Part shown: one piece after another, positions 56,526 through 64,000 of the stretch
How positions within the stretch are numbered: the stretch's first letter is position 1
Layout: the number at the start of each line of letters is the position of its first letter
Source of the DNA: Flavobacteriales bacterium UBA6770
Lineage (GTDB): Bacteria > Bacteroidota > Bacteroidia > Flavobacteriales_G > Salibacteraceae
Assembly: GCA_905181875.1 (NCBI GenBank)
Contig: CAJIZH010000004.1
Location: forward strand, 1 to 64,000
Direction: 5' to 3'
DNA: 64,000 nucleotides
The notes under the pieces: generated by a model
Seen by the model: only the letters and a program-made list of their open reading frames with translations
Told to the model about the DNA's origin: nothing
Database searches by the model: none
Translations under genes and position numbers: made by a program

Positions 56526-57731
56526 TTAAACGCTTTCAATTACCACAGCATAACCTTGCCCTACTCCAATACACATAGTACAAAGCGCATACTTTTTATT
56601 CTGTTTTGCTAATTCTATTGCAGCTGATTGAATAATCCGAGTTCCGCTAACTCCTAGTGGATGACCTAAAGCAATTGCACCTCCATTTGGATTAATACGT
56701 GGATCATTATCTTCCAAACCTAATTTTCGCGTACAAGCTAATGCTTGAGCAGCAAATGCCTCATTCAATTCAATAATATCCATATCGTCAAGCGTCAATC
56801 CAGCTTTTTTCAATGCTTCTTGAGATGCTCCAACAGGTCCAATTCCCATGATTCTTGGCTCCACTCCAACTACAGCCCAACTTAGAACTTTTGCCATTGG
56901 AGTTAAGTTATGCGTTTTTAATCCTTCTTCAGTGGCCAACAACATTGCTGCAGAGCCATCATTCAGACCAGATGCGTTTCCAGCGGTTACCGTTCCATCT
57001 TTTTTGAACGCAGGACGCAACTTCGCTAAAACCTCAGAACTACTGCTTGGCTTAATGAATTCATCATTCGCAAATAGGATAGGGTCTTTCTTTCGTTGTG
57101 GAATTTCGACTGAAATTATCTCTTCGGCTAATCTTCCTGACAGCATCGCAGCGGTTGCTTTTTGCTGTGACCATAAAGCAAATGCATCTTGATCCTCTCT
57201 AGAAATAGAATACATCTCGGCAAGATTTTCTGCAGTGTTACCCATTCCATCAACTCCATACAGTTCTTCCATTTTAGGATTTATGAATCTCCATCCAAAT
57301 GATGAATCGTGCATTTCAGCATCTCTGCCAAATGGCTTTGAAACTTTAGAAATAACCCAAGGTCCACGAGTCATATTTTCAACTCCACCGGCAACGAAAA
57401 TATCACCATCGCCAACTCTTAATGCTCTTGATGCATGGACAACTGCTGACATACCAGATGCGCATAACCGATTCACTGTTTCTCCAGGAACTGACCAAGG
57501 AATTCCAGCCAACAGCAGGGACATTCTTGAAACGTTTCTATTGTCTTCTCCCGCTTGATTTGCACAACCAAAAATCACATCCTTAATCGCACTAGGATCA
57601 AGGTTAGAATTTCTGGACATCAATTCTCGTAACGTTATCGCTCCCAAATCATCAGTTCTAATGGCCGATAATGTTCCACCAAAACTTCCAACAGGAGTTC
57701 TAATTGCGTCTACTATATATGCTTCTTTCAT
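56526..57731 (-). CDS. 3-oxoadipyl-CoA / acetyl-CoA thiolase (PaaJ/PcaF-like)
   Basis: 401 residues. Catalytic Cys in NRLCASGMSAV, His in GGAIALGHPLG and second Cys in CTMCIGVGQG. The PcaF/PaaJ-type thiolase cleaves 3-oxoadipyl-CoA to succinyl-CoA and acetyl-CoA, the last step of phenylacetate breakdown. Neighbouring paaI and paaY genes support that role. Gene intact. Confidence 0.9.
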   Translation of the reverse strand: MKEAYIVDAIRTPVGSFGGTLSAIRTDDLGAITLRELMSRNSNLDPSAIKDVIFGCANQAGEDNRNVSRMSLLLAGIPWSVPGETVNRLCASGMSAVVHASRALRVGDGDIFVAGGVENMTRGPWVISKVSKPFGRDAEMHDSSFGWRFINPKMEELYGVDGMGNTAENLAEMYSISREDQDAFALWSQQKATAAMLSGRLAEEIISVEIPQRKKDPILFANDEFIKPSSSSEVLAKLRPAFKKDGTVTAGNASGLNDGSAAMLLATEEGLKTHNLTPMAKVLSWAVVGVEPRIMGIGPVGASQEALKKAGLTLDDMDIIELNEAFAAQALACTRKLGLEDNDPRINPNGGAIALGHPLGVSGTRIIQSAAIELAKQNKKYALCTMCIGVGQGYAVVIESV

Positions 57732-57771
57732 TTTATAATTTTTCTATTGAAAATACTTTCAAACACTATTT

Positions 57772-58191
57772 TCAAACGTTCCATTGCTTTTTTGTTCTAT
57801 AAACCGTCCCTTTAAAGGAGGCTACTTTTTCATTTTTTTGATTGGTAACCACTACTTCATAAACCGCTAATTTATTAGATTTAGATGTTTCGCTTGCTCG
57901 TGCTGTTAGCTCATCTCCTTCTTTTGCAGGAAGATGATAATGTATCGTATTTTCAATGGACACAGATTGCACACCATACGAATTTGCGGCAAATGCTAAG
58001 GCCGAGTCTGCTAATGAAAACGAAACTCCACCATGCAGAATATCAAAGCCATTAAGCATTTCTTTTCTAACCACCATTTTTATTACGGAACTGCCCGTTC
58101 CATCAAAAACACGATTAATACCTAACCATTTTGAAAAGGCATCATTTTGCAACATAACATCAGTTACTTTTTTGGGCAAAGTATCGTTCAT
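57772..58191 (-). CDS. paaI: Hydroxyphenylacetyl-CoA thioesterase
   Basis: 139-residue hot-dog fold with the helix FDILHGGVSFSLADSALAFA carrying the catalytic Asp and the HGG motif. It rescues CoA from dead-end intermediates of phenylacetate degradation. It lies 40 bp upstream of the thiolase on the same strand, and its start faces the DUF5723 gene. Confidence 0.9.
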   Translation of the reverse strand: MNDTLPKKVTDVMLQNDAFSKWLGINRVFDGTGSSVIKMVVRKEMLNGFDILHGGVSFSLADSALAFAANSYGVQSVSIENTIHYHLPAKEGDELTARASETSKSNKLAVYEVVVTNQKNEKVASFKGTVYRTKKQWNV

Positions 58192-58258
58192 AAAGTAAGA
58201 TATACAGCCAAAATTAGCGTATTGTTCGAACTATGTTTGTTACAATATTAAAAGATAG

Positions 58259-59701
58259 ATGATAAAAAATCACTGGTTTTTATTTGGACTACTTTTTCTA
58301 CTCGCTGGGCAAACCTTTGGGCAGCACAATTCAGCAGTATCTGATAGATATATGCCAACTAACAGTGTATTGCTAAATCCAGCAAGTATTGCGGACCCAC
58401 GACCATTTGTTGACTTTAGGTTATTTGGCGTTTCAGCGCAAGCTGAAAACAACATGTACTATCTTCCTAACGGAAAAATTTTAGGCGATTTGAGTGCAAA
58501 TATTGAAAATAGCCCTAAATATAATGCAGCTGTAAACGCAGACATCTATTTACCTGCATTAGTCGTTGCACGTGGATATCGTTCTTTTGGATTTAATATT
58601 AGACAACGTAATATGGTTTACGCCAAAAATATTCCTTCAAATATTGCCGGATTTATAAAAAACGGTCTTAATTATCCCCGACAACACAACCAAGTATACG
58701 ACAACGATAACTTTCATATTAAATACATGAGCTGGGCTGAATTGGGTTTAAACTATGCTCAAATAATAAAACGTGATGGCAATATTATCATGACTGCTGG
58801 TGGGTCGCTAAAGCTATTAAATGGTATGGGCCATTTGGCTATGTTAGCAGATAACTTAAAATATGAAGTGGATTCTCTCCATGTTAATATTCACAGTACA
58901 AAATCTAACATGGGCTTGAGTCTTCCTGGAGCATCCCTAGGGTTGGGAATAGGAGTTGATTTAGGTTTTGAATTTCGTAAAATGTTAACCGACGATAACG
59001 CATTTCATACGCCACATAGCGTTAGAAATAAGTGTGCTGTTAAAGAGTACAAATACAAATTTGGAGTTTCACTGATTGATTTAGGGTTTATCAATTATAA
59101 AAAAAGTACTACGCATTGGACATTTGAAAATGATTCGATATTCTGGAATAACTATGAGACCAATAATATTGATGGAATTACGAGAATGAATACCGTATTA
59201 GATAATTCTTCGGCAAATGCAGGCTCATCCCCAACAACTAAAAACAAATTTACAGCCTTAATGCCTTTAGCATTAAACGCTCAGTTTGACTATAACCTAG
59301 AAAACAATTTCTTCATATATACCTCAATGGAACTTGGAATGCATCAGCGCATTACAATGGGGACAGAGCGCGTTTCTCGGTTGAGTATAATTCCAAGGTA
59401 CGAAAGAGAACGTATAACGGCAGCGCTTCCATTTACAATTTCCAGACATCAAAAACCTGGCTTGGGAGTCTATCTTCGGGCTTATTTCTTAAGTATTGGA
59501 ACTAATAATTTTGTACCTTTTTTACTGAATCAAGACACCTACGGAGCGGACGTTTATGTGAGTTTGAATTGGCAGATTTTACATTCCAATCCGTGTCAAA
59601 CTTATTTTAAGAAACGAAAAAATTATTGTCCGAAACCTTCTAGAAGTTTCTTTAAGAAAAAGAAGAAAAAACCTCGAGAATTGAACTTAGAATGGAAGTA
59701 G
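58259..59701 (+). CDS. DUF5723-type outer membrane beta-barrel protein
   Basis: 480 residues. Signal peptide (MIKNHWFLFGLLFLLAGQTFGQ), then alternating beta strands ending in a lysine-rich tail (FFKKKKKKPREL). Motifs such as VSDRYMPTNSVLLNPASIADP and VDFRLFGVSAQAENN fit the Bacteroidota-specific barrel family. Function unknown; PorP/SprF-type roles cannot be excluded. It overlaps DUF2461 by 10 bp. Confidence 0.75.
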   Translation: MIKNHWFLFGLLFLLAGQTFGQHNSAVSDRYMPTNSVLLNPASIADPRPFVDFRLFGVSAQAENNMYYLPNGKILGDLSANIENSPKYNAAVNADIYLPALVVARGYRSFGFNIRQRNMVYAKNIPSNIAGFIKNGLNYPRQHNQVYDNDNFHIKYMSWAELGLNYAQIIKRDGNIIMTAGGSLKLLNGMGHLAMLADNLKYEVDSLHVNIHSTKSNMGLSLPGASLGLGIGVDLGFEFRKMLTDDNAFHTPHSVRNKCAVKEYKYKFGVSLIDLGFINYKKSTTHWTFENDSIFWNNYETNNIDGITRMNTVLDNSSANAGSSPTTKNKFTALMPLALNAQFDYNLENNFFIYTSMELGMHQRITMGTERVSRLSIIPRYERERITAALPFTISRHQKPGLGVYLRAYFLSIGTNNFVPFLLNQDTYGADVYVSLNWQILHSNPCQTYFKKRKNYCPKPSRSFFKKKKKKPRELNLEWK

Positions 59702-60369
59702 AGTATTTCACAAAAGATTACCTAGACTTTTTCAAAGAGTTAGCAGCCAACAATCATAAAAATTGGTTTGATGAAAACCGTAAACGCTATGAAATAAGTG
59801 TCAAGAATCCGTTCAAAAAATTTATAGATCGACTAATTACAGAAATTGAAGCAATCGATTCAGAACAGAAGGGAATTGAAGCAAAACACTGCATTTTTCG
59901 AATTAACAGAGACGTTAGGTTCAGTAAAGATAAAATGCCCTATAAGTTGAACAACTCCGCCATCGTTTCACCTGGTGGCAAAAAGGGAAAGGACATTCCT
60001 GGAATATATGTTGAAATTGGTCCCGAAACGGTTCGATTATATGGTGGAGTCTTTTTTTTAGAAAAACAAAATTTAGAAGATTTCAGGTATTATCTAGCGG
60101 CAAATATTTCTGCTTTTGATAAATTAATTCATCGAAAAGATTTCTTAAAAACATACGGTGAAATTAGAGGTGAAAAATCCAAAAGAATACCCAAAGACCT
60201 TAAGGAAGCTGCAGAAAAACAATCCTTAATTTTCAACAAACAGTTTTACTTTTTTACTGAATACGATCCAGACATTATATTTAAAAATTCATTTATAAAA
60301 ACCTTAATGAATGATGTTCAAAAAGGATTTGAAATCACCAAGTTTATCAGAAAAGGGATCCATTATTAA
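59692..60369 (+). CDS. DUF2461 domain protein
   Basis: 225 residues (TIGR02453-like). NNHKNWFDENRKRYE near the N-terminus and FRINRDVRFSKDKMPYKLN in the middle are the family signature. Structure and function are unknown to me. It is coupled to the DUF5723 gene at the 5' side and overlaps the esterase ORF at the 3' side. Confidence 0.88.
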   Translation: MEVEYFTKDYLDFFKELAANNHKNWFDENRKRYEISVKNPFKKFIDRLITEIEAIDSEQKGIEAKHCIFRINRDVRFSKDKMPYKLNNSAIVSPGGKKGKDIPGIYVEIGPETVRLYGGVFFLEKQNLEDFRYYLAANISAFDKLIHRKDFLKTYGEIRGEKSKRIPKDLKEAAEKQSLIFNKQFYFFTEYDPDIIFKNSFIKTLMNDVQKGFEITKFIRKGIHY

Positions 60370-61585
60370 AAAATTAGTTGCTTTTATATGTTCAGTTTGG
60401 CTGACCATGGGAACTTTTGCTCAGGTTTCTCAACTAAAACCTAAATACCCTGTTGGTGTGTCTTATAGTATCCCTTTTGATACTGTGTCAAACGTTAAGG
60501 GACAAGAGCAAGTGCTCAAAATAGATGTGTATGCGCCTATTCAAAAGTCCGAAATAAAGAACCGACCAACTGTTCTATTATTATTTGGCGGAGGTTTTTA
60601 TTGGGGTAATAAAAACAACTACCCAATGGAAACCATTTGCAATCGGTTAGCCCAAATGGGCTTAGTTGCTATTTCAATGGATTACAGAACTCGATGGAAA
60701 AAATCACTGTCTGAAGAGGAAAAAGGTGCCACCACTTTATACCGAGCTGTTCAAGATTTAAGCTCGGCCATGTCATTTATCGAACAAGAGATAAAAACAA
60801 CTAACAGCTGGAAAATTGACACTACTAACTTCTTTCTAGGCGGTAATTCTTCAGGTGCCATTACTGTATTGAATTATTATTTCGTCAATCCTTCAAACCC
60901 TAATATTTTTTCAAACCTCGAAGCTAATTTAGGCTCGTGGTACAAGACCAACTATAGACCTAAAGCACTCATTAATCTTTGCGGCGCTATATCTGATACT
61001 AATCTTATAACAGATGCTATTCCAATACTATCGGCTCACGGAAACGAGGATAACATTGTCCCATACAAAACGGCTCAGGTAGATTTTAAAATTCCATTAA
61101 TTACCACATTTCCAAAAGTGACGCTTCAAGGAAGTTATTGGATAAATGAAAGAAGTAAAAACTTAAGCGGAAAAAGCCATTTATATACTTATCAGCAGCA
61201 GCGACATACTCCATTTGATGGTATAATTGAACCCAAAATATATCAGAGTAATATGGATAAAACGATAAATTTAATTTCTAATTTTTTAAATAACCAGGTT
61301 TATCCCAACCAAGAAGTCGACATCGAAAAAGACCTACATATTGAGCATACTAGTCAATGTGGAGTTGATATTTCTGAAAACGAATGGCAATTTTATCCAG
61401 TTGATAAATCCATAAAGAAAATATATCTGAAGGTTGAAGACCTTTCTGGAAAAACCCTTTTTCGAAAAAAAATAAAAAAGAAATTAAAGGTTTTTAAGTA
61501 TCAACCCAGATTAGAATCAGGCAATTATATTTTAAAAGTGGGTTACAGTACCTTTCAGAAAACGATTACAGTAAAAATAAACTAA
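60311..61585 (+). CDS. Secreted alpha/beta-hydrolase (esterase-like)
   Basis: 424 residues. Long N-region, then signal peptide IIKKLVAFICSVWLTMGTFAQ. The hydrolase domain has LLLFGGGFYWGNK (oxyanion region), nucleophile Ser in GGNSSGA, Asp in AHGNEDNIVPY and His in QQQRHTPF. The C-terminal 80 residues form an Ig-like or sorting-type domain (YLKVEDLSGKTLFRKK, GNYILKVG), reminiscent of type IX secretion tails. The start overlaps the DUF2461 gene by 59 bp; a shorter start inside the signal peptide is possible but lacks ATG. Substrate unknown. Confidence 0.7.
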   Translation: MMFKKDLKSPSLSEKGSIIKKLVAFICSVWLTMGTFAQVSQLKPKYPVGVSYSIPFDTVSNVKGQEQVLKIDVYAPIQKSEIKNRPTVLLLFGGGFYWGNKNNYPMETICNRLAQMGLVAISMDYRTRWKKSLSEEEKGATTLYRAVQDLSSAMSFIEQEIKTTNSWKIDTTNFFLGGNSSGAITVLNYYFVNPSNPNIFSNLEANLGSWYKTNYRPKALINLCGAISDTNLITDAIPILSAHGNEDNIVPYKTAQVDFKIPLITTFPKVTLQGSYWINERSKNLSGKSHLYTYQQQRHTPFDGIIEPKIYQSNMDKTINLISNFLNNQVYPNQEVDIEKDLHIEHTSQCGVDISENEWQFYPVDKSIKKIYLKVEDLSGKTLFRKKIKKKLKVFKYQPRLESGNYILKVGYSTFQKTITVKIN

Positions 61586-62154
61586 GCTTCTCCCAAAGAC
61601 TCACCAACAACAGTCATACAAGCAAACATTTTAGCAATTTTTTCTTCTGGAAGTCGCAGATATTGTTCTGAGAAAAACTCATCAGCTAAATAACTTACCA
61701 ATGATGGCTGAGAAGATGCGCCTATCAAATTTTTCATATCGTCTTCATCATTTTCCTCTGAAAATGAAATGATTTCTTCGAAAAGGTTAGTCATTCGGTT
61801 TTCTAGAGCCGTTAAAGCTTCTTCAGAAACAGTTAATAAAACATCATTTTTCGACAATTCTACCGAATGCCAAATAATAGTAGTTAGATAAAATAAGTCT
61901 TCAGCAGCTTCTTCATCTTCTAAACCTTCACTTAGTCCAACTACAAAACCCATAATATTAGGTTGCTGAATTGACATACGTTCAAACAAGTTGTTTAATT
62001 CTTGATCGGTCATATTTTCAAGATGTTCTAAGGCTAAATCAATGGCGCTATCAGCAACAACATTCTCTCTTACAGGCATTATTTTGGGTTTTAAATTCAG
62101 CCACAATTTAGAAAAACTTTCAACATCAGCAATTGGTTTATAATAAAAATTCAA
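61582..62154 (-). CDS. Conserved hypothetical acidic protein
   Basis: 190 residues, soluble, helical and acidic (SEGLEDEEAAEDLFYL, SEENDEDDMKNL). No motif I recognise. It overlaps the esterase gene convergently by 4 bp. The 180-bp stretch between it and the methyltransferase shows no gene. Confidence 0.6.
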   Translation of the reverse strand: MNFYYKPIADVESFSKLWLNLKPKIMPVRENVVADSAIDLALEHLENMTDQELNNLFERMSIQQPNIMGFVVGLSEGLEDEEAAEDLFYLTTIIWHSVELSKNDVLLTVSEEALTALENRMTNLFEEIISFSEENDEDDMKNLIGASSQPSLVSYLADEFFSEQYLRLPEEKIAKMFACMTVVGESLGEA

Positions 62155-62333
62155 TTACTTGGTTTAAAAAAACCAGCTTAATTGAGGCTCTTCTTAGTAA
62201 ACCTCGTGGTTATTTACTTTGTCAAATAAGTTTAAAAACGAATATCATTTCTTCATTTTGACATTCATTCAGAACTATATCAATCAACTTTACAGGGATT
62301 TTTAACTTTGAGCATCAATTCAAAAAAATAACA

Positions 62334-63251
62334 TTGAACTACACTTTTAATTCAATTGCAACATGTGAAATGTGCAGCTCAACCTCTGATTATCACAAGA
62401 TAATGGGGCAGCGTTTAAATCAGTCATAAGGCCTATTTCCAAAAAATAAAGTAGGAATTTCTGTGTCCATTATGAGGTGTGAAAAATGTGAGTTAATATT
62501 TTCAAATCCACAACCCAGCCCAAATAGTATTCAAGATCATTATGGTATTCCAGAAGCTGACTATTGGAAACATCAATATTTTGATATTGATTTAAATTAT
62601 TTCGCTTCTCCCATAAAAAAAGCCCCAGAACTTCTAAACTCAACGCAGCTCAATGCTCCAGAACCTATAAAGGCTCTTGACGTTGGAGCGGGCCTTGGAA
62701 AAGCTATGATTGCAATGAACTCAGCGGGGTTTGACACCTATGGTCTTGAGCCATCAGAAACATTTAGAGAAATGGCTATTTCGAAAATGAAAATAGACGC
62801 TGAGAAACTCAAATTAGGTGGAGTTGAAGATCTTGATTACCCAAAAGAAAGTTTTGACTTTATAACTTTTGGAGCTGTTCTAGAGCACCTTTATCATCCT
62901 GCAGAAAATTTAAGGAAGGCTAATGAATGGTTAAAGCCCAGCGGTATTATCCATGCAGAGATTCCATCTTCCAGTTGGCTTATTTCTAAATTATTGAATT
63001 TATACTACAGTTTCAGAGGAACTAATTACGTTTCCAACTTAAGTCCCATGCATATGCCGTTTCATTTGTATGAATTTTCTGAAAAATCTTTCAGAAAATT
63101 TGCCGAAAAAAATAATTTAGAAATAGCCTATTACAAAATAGAGGTATGCACGCTGTACCATATTCCAAGGGCCCTTCACCCTATATTTAAATGGTACATG
63201 GACTTAACTAAAAGTGGGTTGCAACTAATTATCTATCTCCGTAAGAAATAG
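62334..63251 (+). CDS. Class I SAM-dependent methyltransferase with N-terminal zinc ribbon (in-frame stop)
   Basis: From TTG 62334 the frame reads a zinc-binding pair (CEMCSSTS), LNQS, an in-frame TAA at 62427-62429, then GLFPKNKVGISVSIMRCEKC (second Cys pair). Motif I of the SAM fold is ALDVGAGLGKA, and post-motifs include LEHLYHPAENLRKANEWLKPSG. Without the stop it is about 305 residues; from the internal GTG 62463 only 262. The stop is in frame with both sides, so it is a substitution, not an indel. Relatives often modify surface sugars. Confidence 0.75.
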
Positions 63252-63285
63252 AAACTCCTCGTTTATGTTTTTAAAGTAATTGTGA

Positions 63286-64000
63286 TTAAACGTAAAAACG
63301 CTCGTTTTTTGCGACCATTCGCTTCAATAAAACACAAGGTCGATATCGATCTTCTCCATATTCTTCATACAAATCTTCCAATATGTTTAGGATGTGCAAT
63401 AAACCCAATTCATCAGCCCAAGCCAATAAACCTTTAGGGTAATTAACTCCTTTTGTCATTGCGGTATCTAAGTCTTCCTTGGAGGCTATGTTCAGATACA
63501 GCGCATCTATTGCTTCATTTACGAGCATAGCCAATATTCTATGGACAATTTTTTCACCAAGTACCTTGTCTTCATTTGCTGCTGGAGCAATTGCATTTTC
63601 AGAGTAATCGTAAAATCCTCGTCCAGATTTTCGACCATAAAATCCTGCTTCCACCAGTCTTTTTTGAGAAATAGAAGGCTTAAATCTAGGATCAAAATAA
63701 AACTCTTTGAAAACGGTCTCTGTCACTACATAGTTTACATCATGACCAATGAAGTCTGTTAATTCAAAAGGCCCCATTCTAAAGCCTCCAATTGTTTTCA
63801 TCGCCCAATCAATGGTTGGGATATCTGCAATTCCTTCTTCATATATACGAATAGCCTCTCCATAAAAAGGACGTGCAACTCTGTTTACAATAAAACCAGG
63901 AGTATCCTTTGCGATTGCAGGAGCTTTCCCCCAATCTAACATCAATTGCTTGAGCTTACTGCCCAATTCCACGTCTGTAGAAATAGCGGGAACAATTTCG
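63286..64000 (-). CDS. paaH: 3-hydroxyacyl-CoA dehydrogenase, PaaH-like (partial)
   Basis: C-terminal 238 residues; the gene runs off the window at 64000. [19 protein letters not shown] and [19 protein letters not shown] are the dimerisation domain of the 3-hydroxybutyryl/3-hydroxyadipyl-CoA dehydrogenases. It continues to a second such domain ([24 protein letters not shown]). PaaH oxidises 3-hydroxyadipyl-CoA in phenylacetate degradation. The NAD-binding half must lie beyond the window. Confidence 0.88.
   Translation of the reverse strand, partial: EIVPAISTDVELGSKLKQLMLDWGKAPAIAKDTPGFIVNRVARPFYGEAIRIYEEGIADIPTIDWAMKTIGGFRMGPFELTDFIGHDVNYVVTETVFKEFYFDPRFKPSISQKRLVEAGFYGRKSGRGFYDYSENAIAPAANEDKVLGEKIVHRILAMLVNEAIDALYLNIASKEDLDTAMTKGVNYPKGLLAWADELGLLHILNILEDLYEEYGEDRYRPCVLLKRMVAKNERFYV

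Overview
The window is AT-rich DNA from a member of the Bacteroidota, most likely a marine Flavobacteriales or Cryomorphaceae-like bacterium. Support comes from a GldA-type ABC ATPase, a carotenoid cluster with a hydratase-type CruF and a small CrtZ, an exosortase with a PID-type sorting-signal protein, DUF5606, DUF5723 and DUF2461 proteins, and promoters of the TTG-N19-TAnnTTTG type (best cases: thrS and tRNA-Pro). Shine-Dalgarno sequences are mostly absent; infC is a clear exception.

Layout. 1-11355 (minus strand) is a surface-polysaccharide locus: a Wzc-type tyrosine kinase, a flippase-like ABC exporter, an MBOAT/SGNH acylation pair, and nonulosonate genes (pseB, pseC, an aldo/keto reductase, a NeuB-family synthase and a cytidylyltransferase cut by the window edge). 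11606-17234 holds a WbpB-like dehydrogenase, a GT2/Rossmann/sugar-transferase fusion, and an exosortase module made of a tiny PID-CTERM-like protein, the exosortase and a small associated membrane protein. 17231-32949 is mostly housekeeping: an Fe-S oxidoreductase pair, MCE protein, amidase, LptD, RidA, MarC, a DtxR-type regulator, metK, gldA and rsgA. 33179-36862 carries murB, the SRP RNA, udk, fsa and a TsaC/YciO protein. 36863-38010 is a decayed stretch with a fic-like remnant and nested inverted repeats. 38964-43913 carries carotenoid genes, a MarR regulator with tandem palindromes, and yceI. 44492-49839 carries tRNA-Pro, a divergent pair of paralogous lipoproteins, and thrS-infC-rpmI-rplT. 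49970-55711 holds a GT39 enzyme, a TPR lipoprotein, recA, an OmpA-like protein and bcp. 55932-64000 is a phenylacetate-degradation set (paaY, thiolase, paaI, paaH) split by about 5 kb of unrelated genes.

Caution on sequence quality. Many genes are broken by single-base indels, concentrated at 1-7100, near 9440 and 16070, and at 39400-49300. The essential single-copy gene thrS carries about six. These are far more likely consensus errors than biology, so broken genes are given as single reconstructed spans. One anomaly is not a simple indel: inside pseB about 150 bp has been replaced by the first codons of tsaE on the opposite strand.
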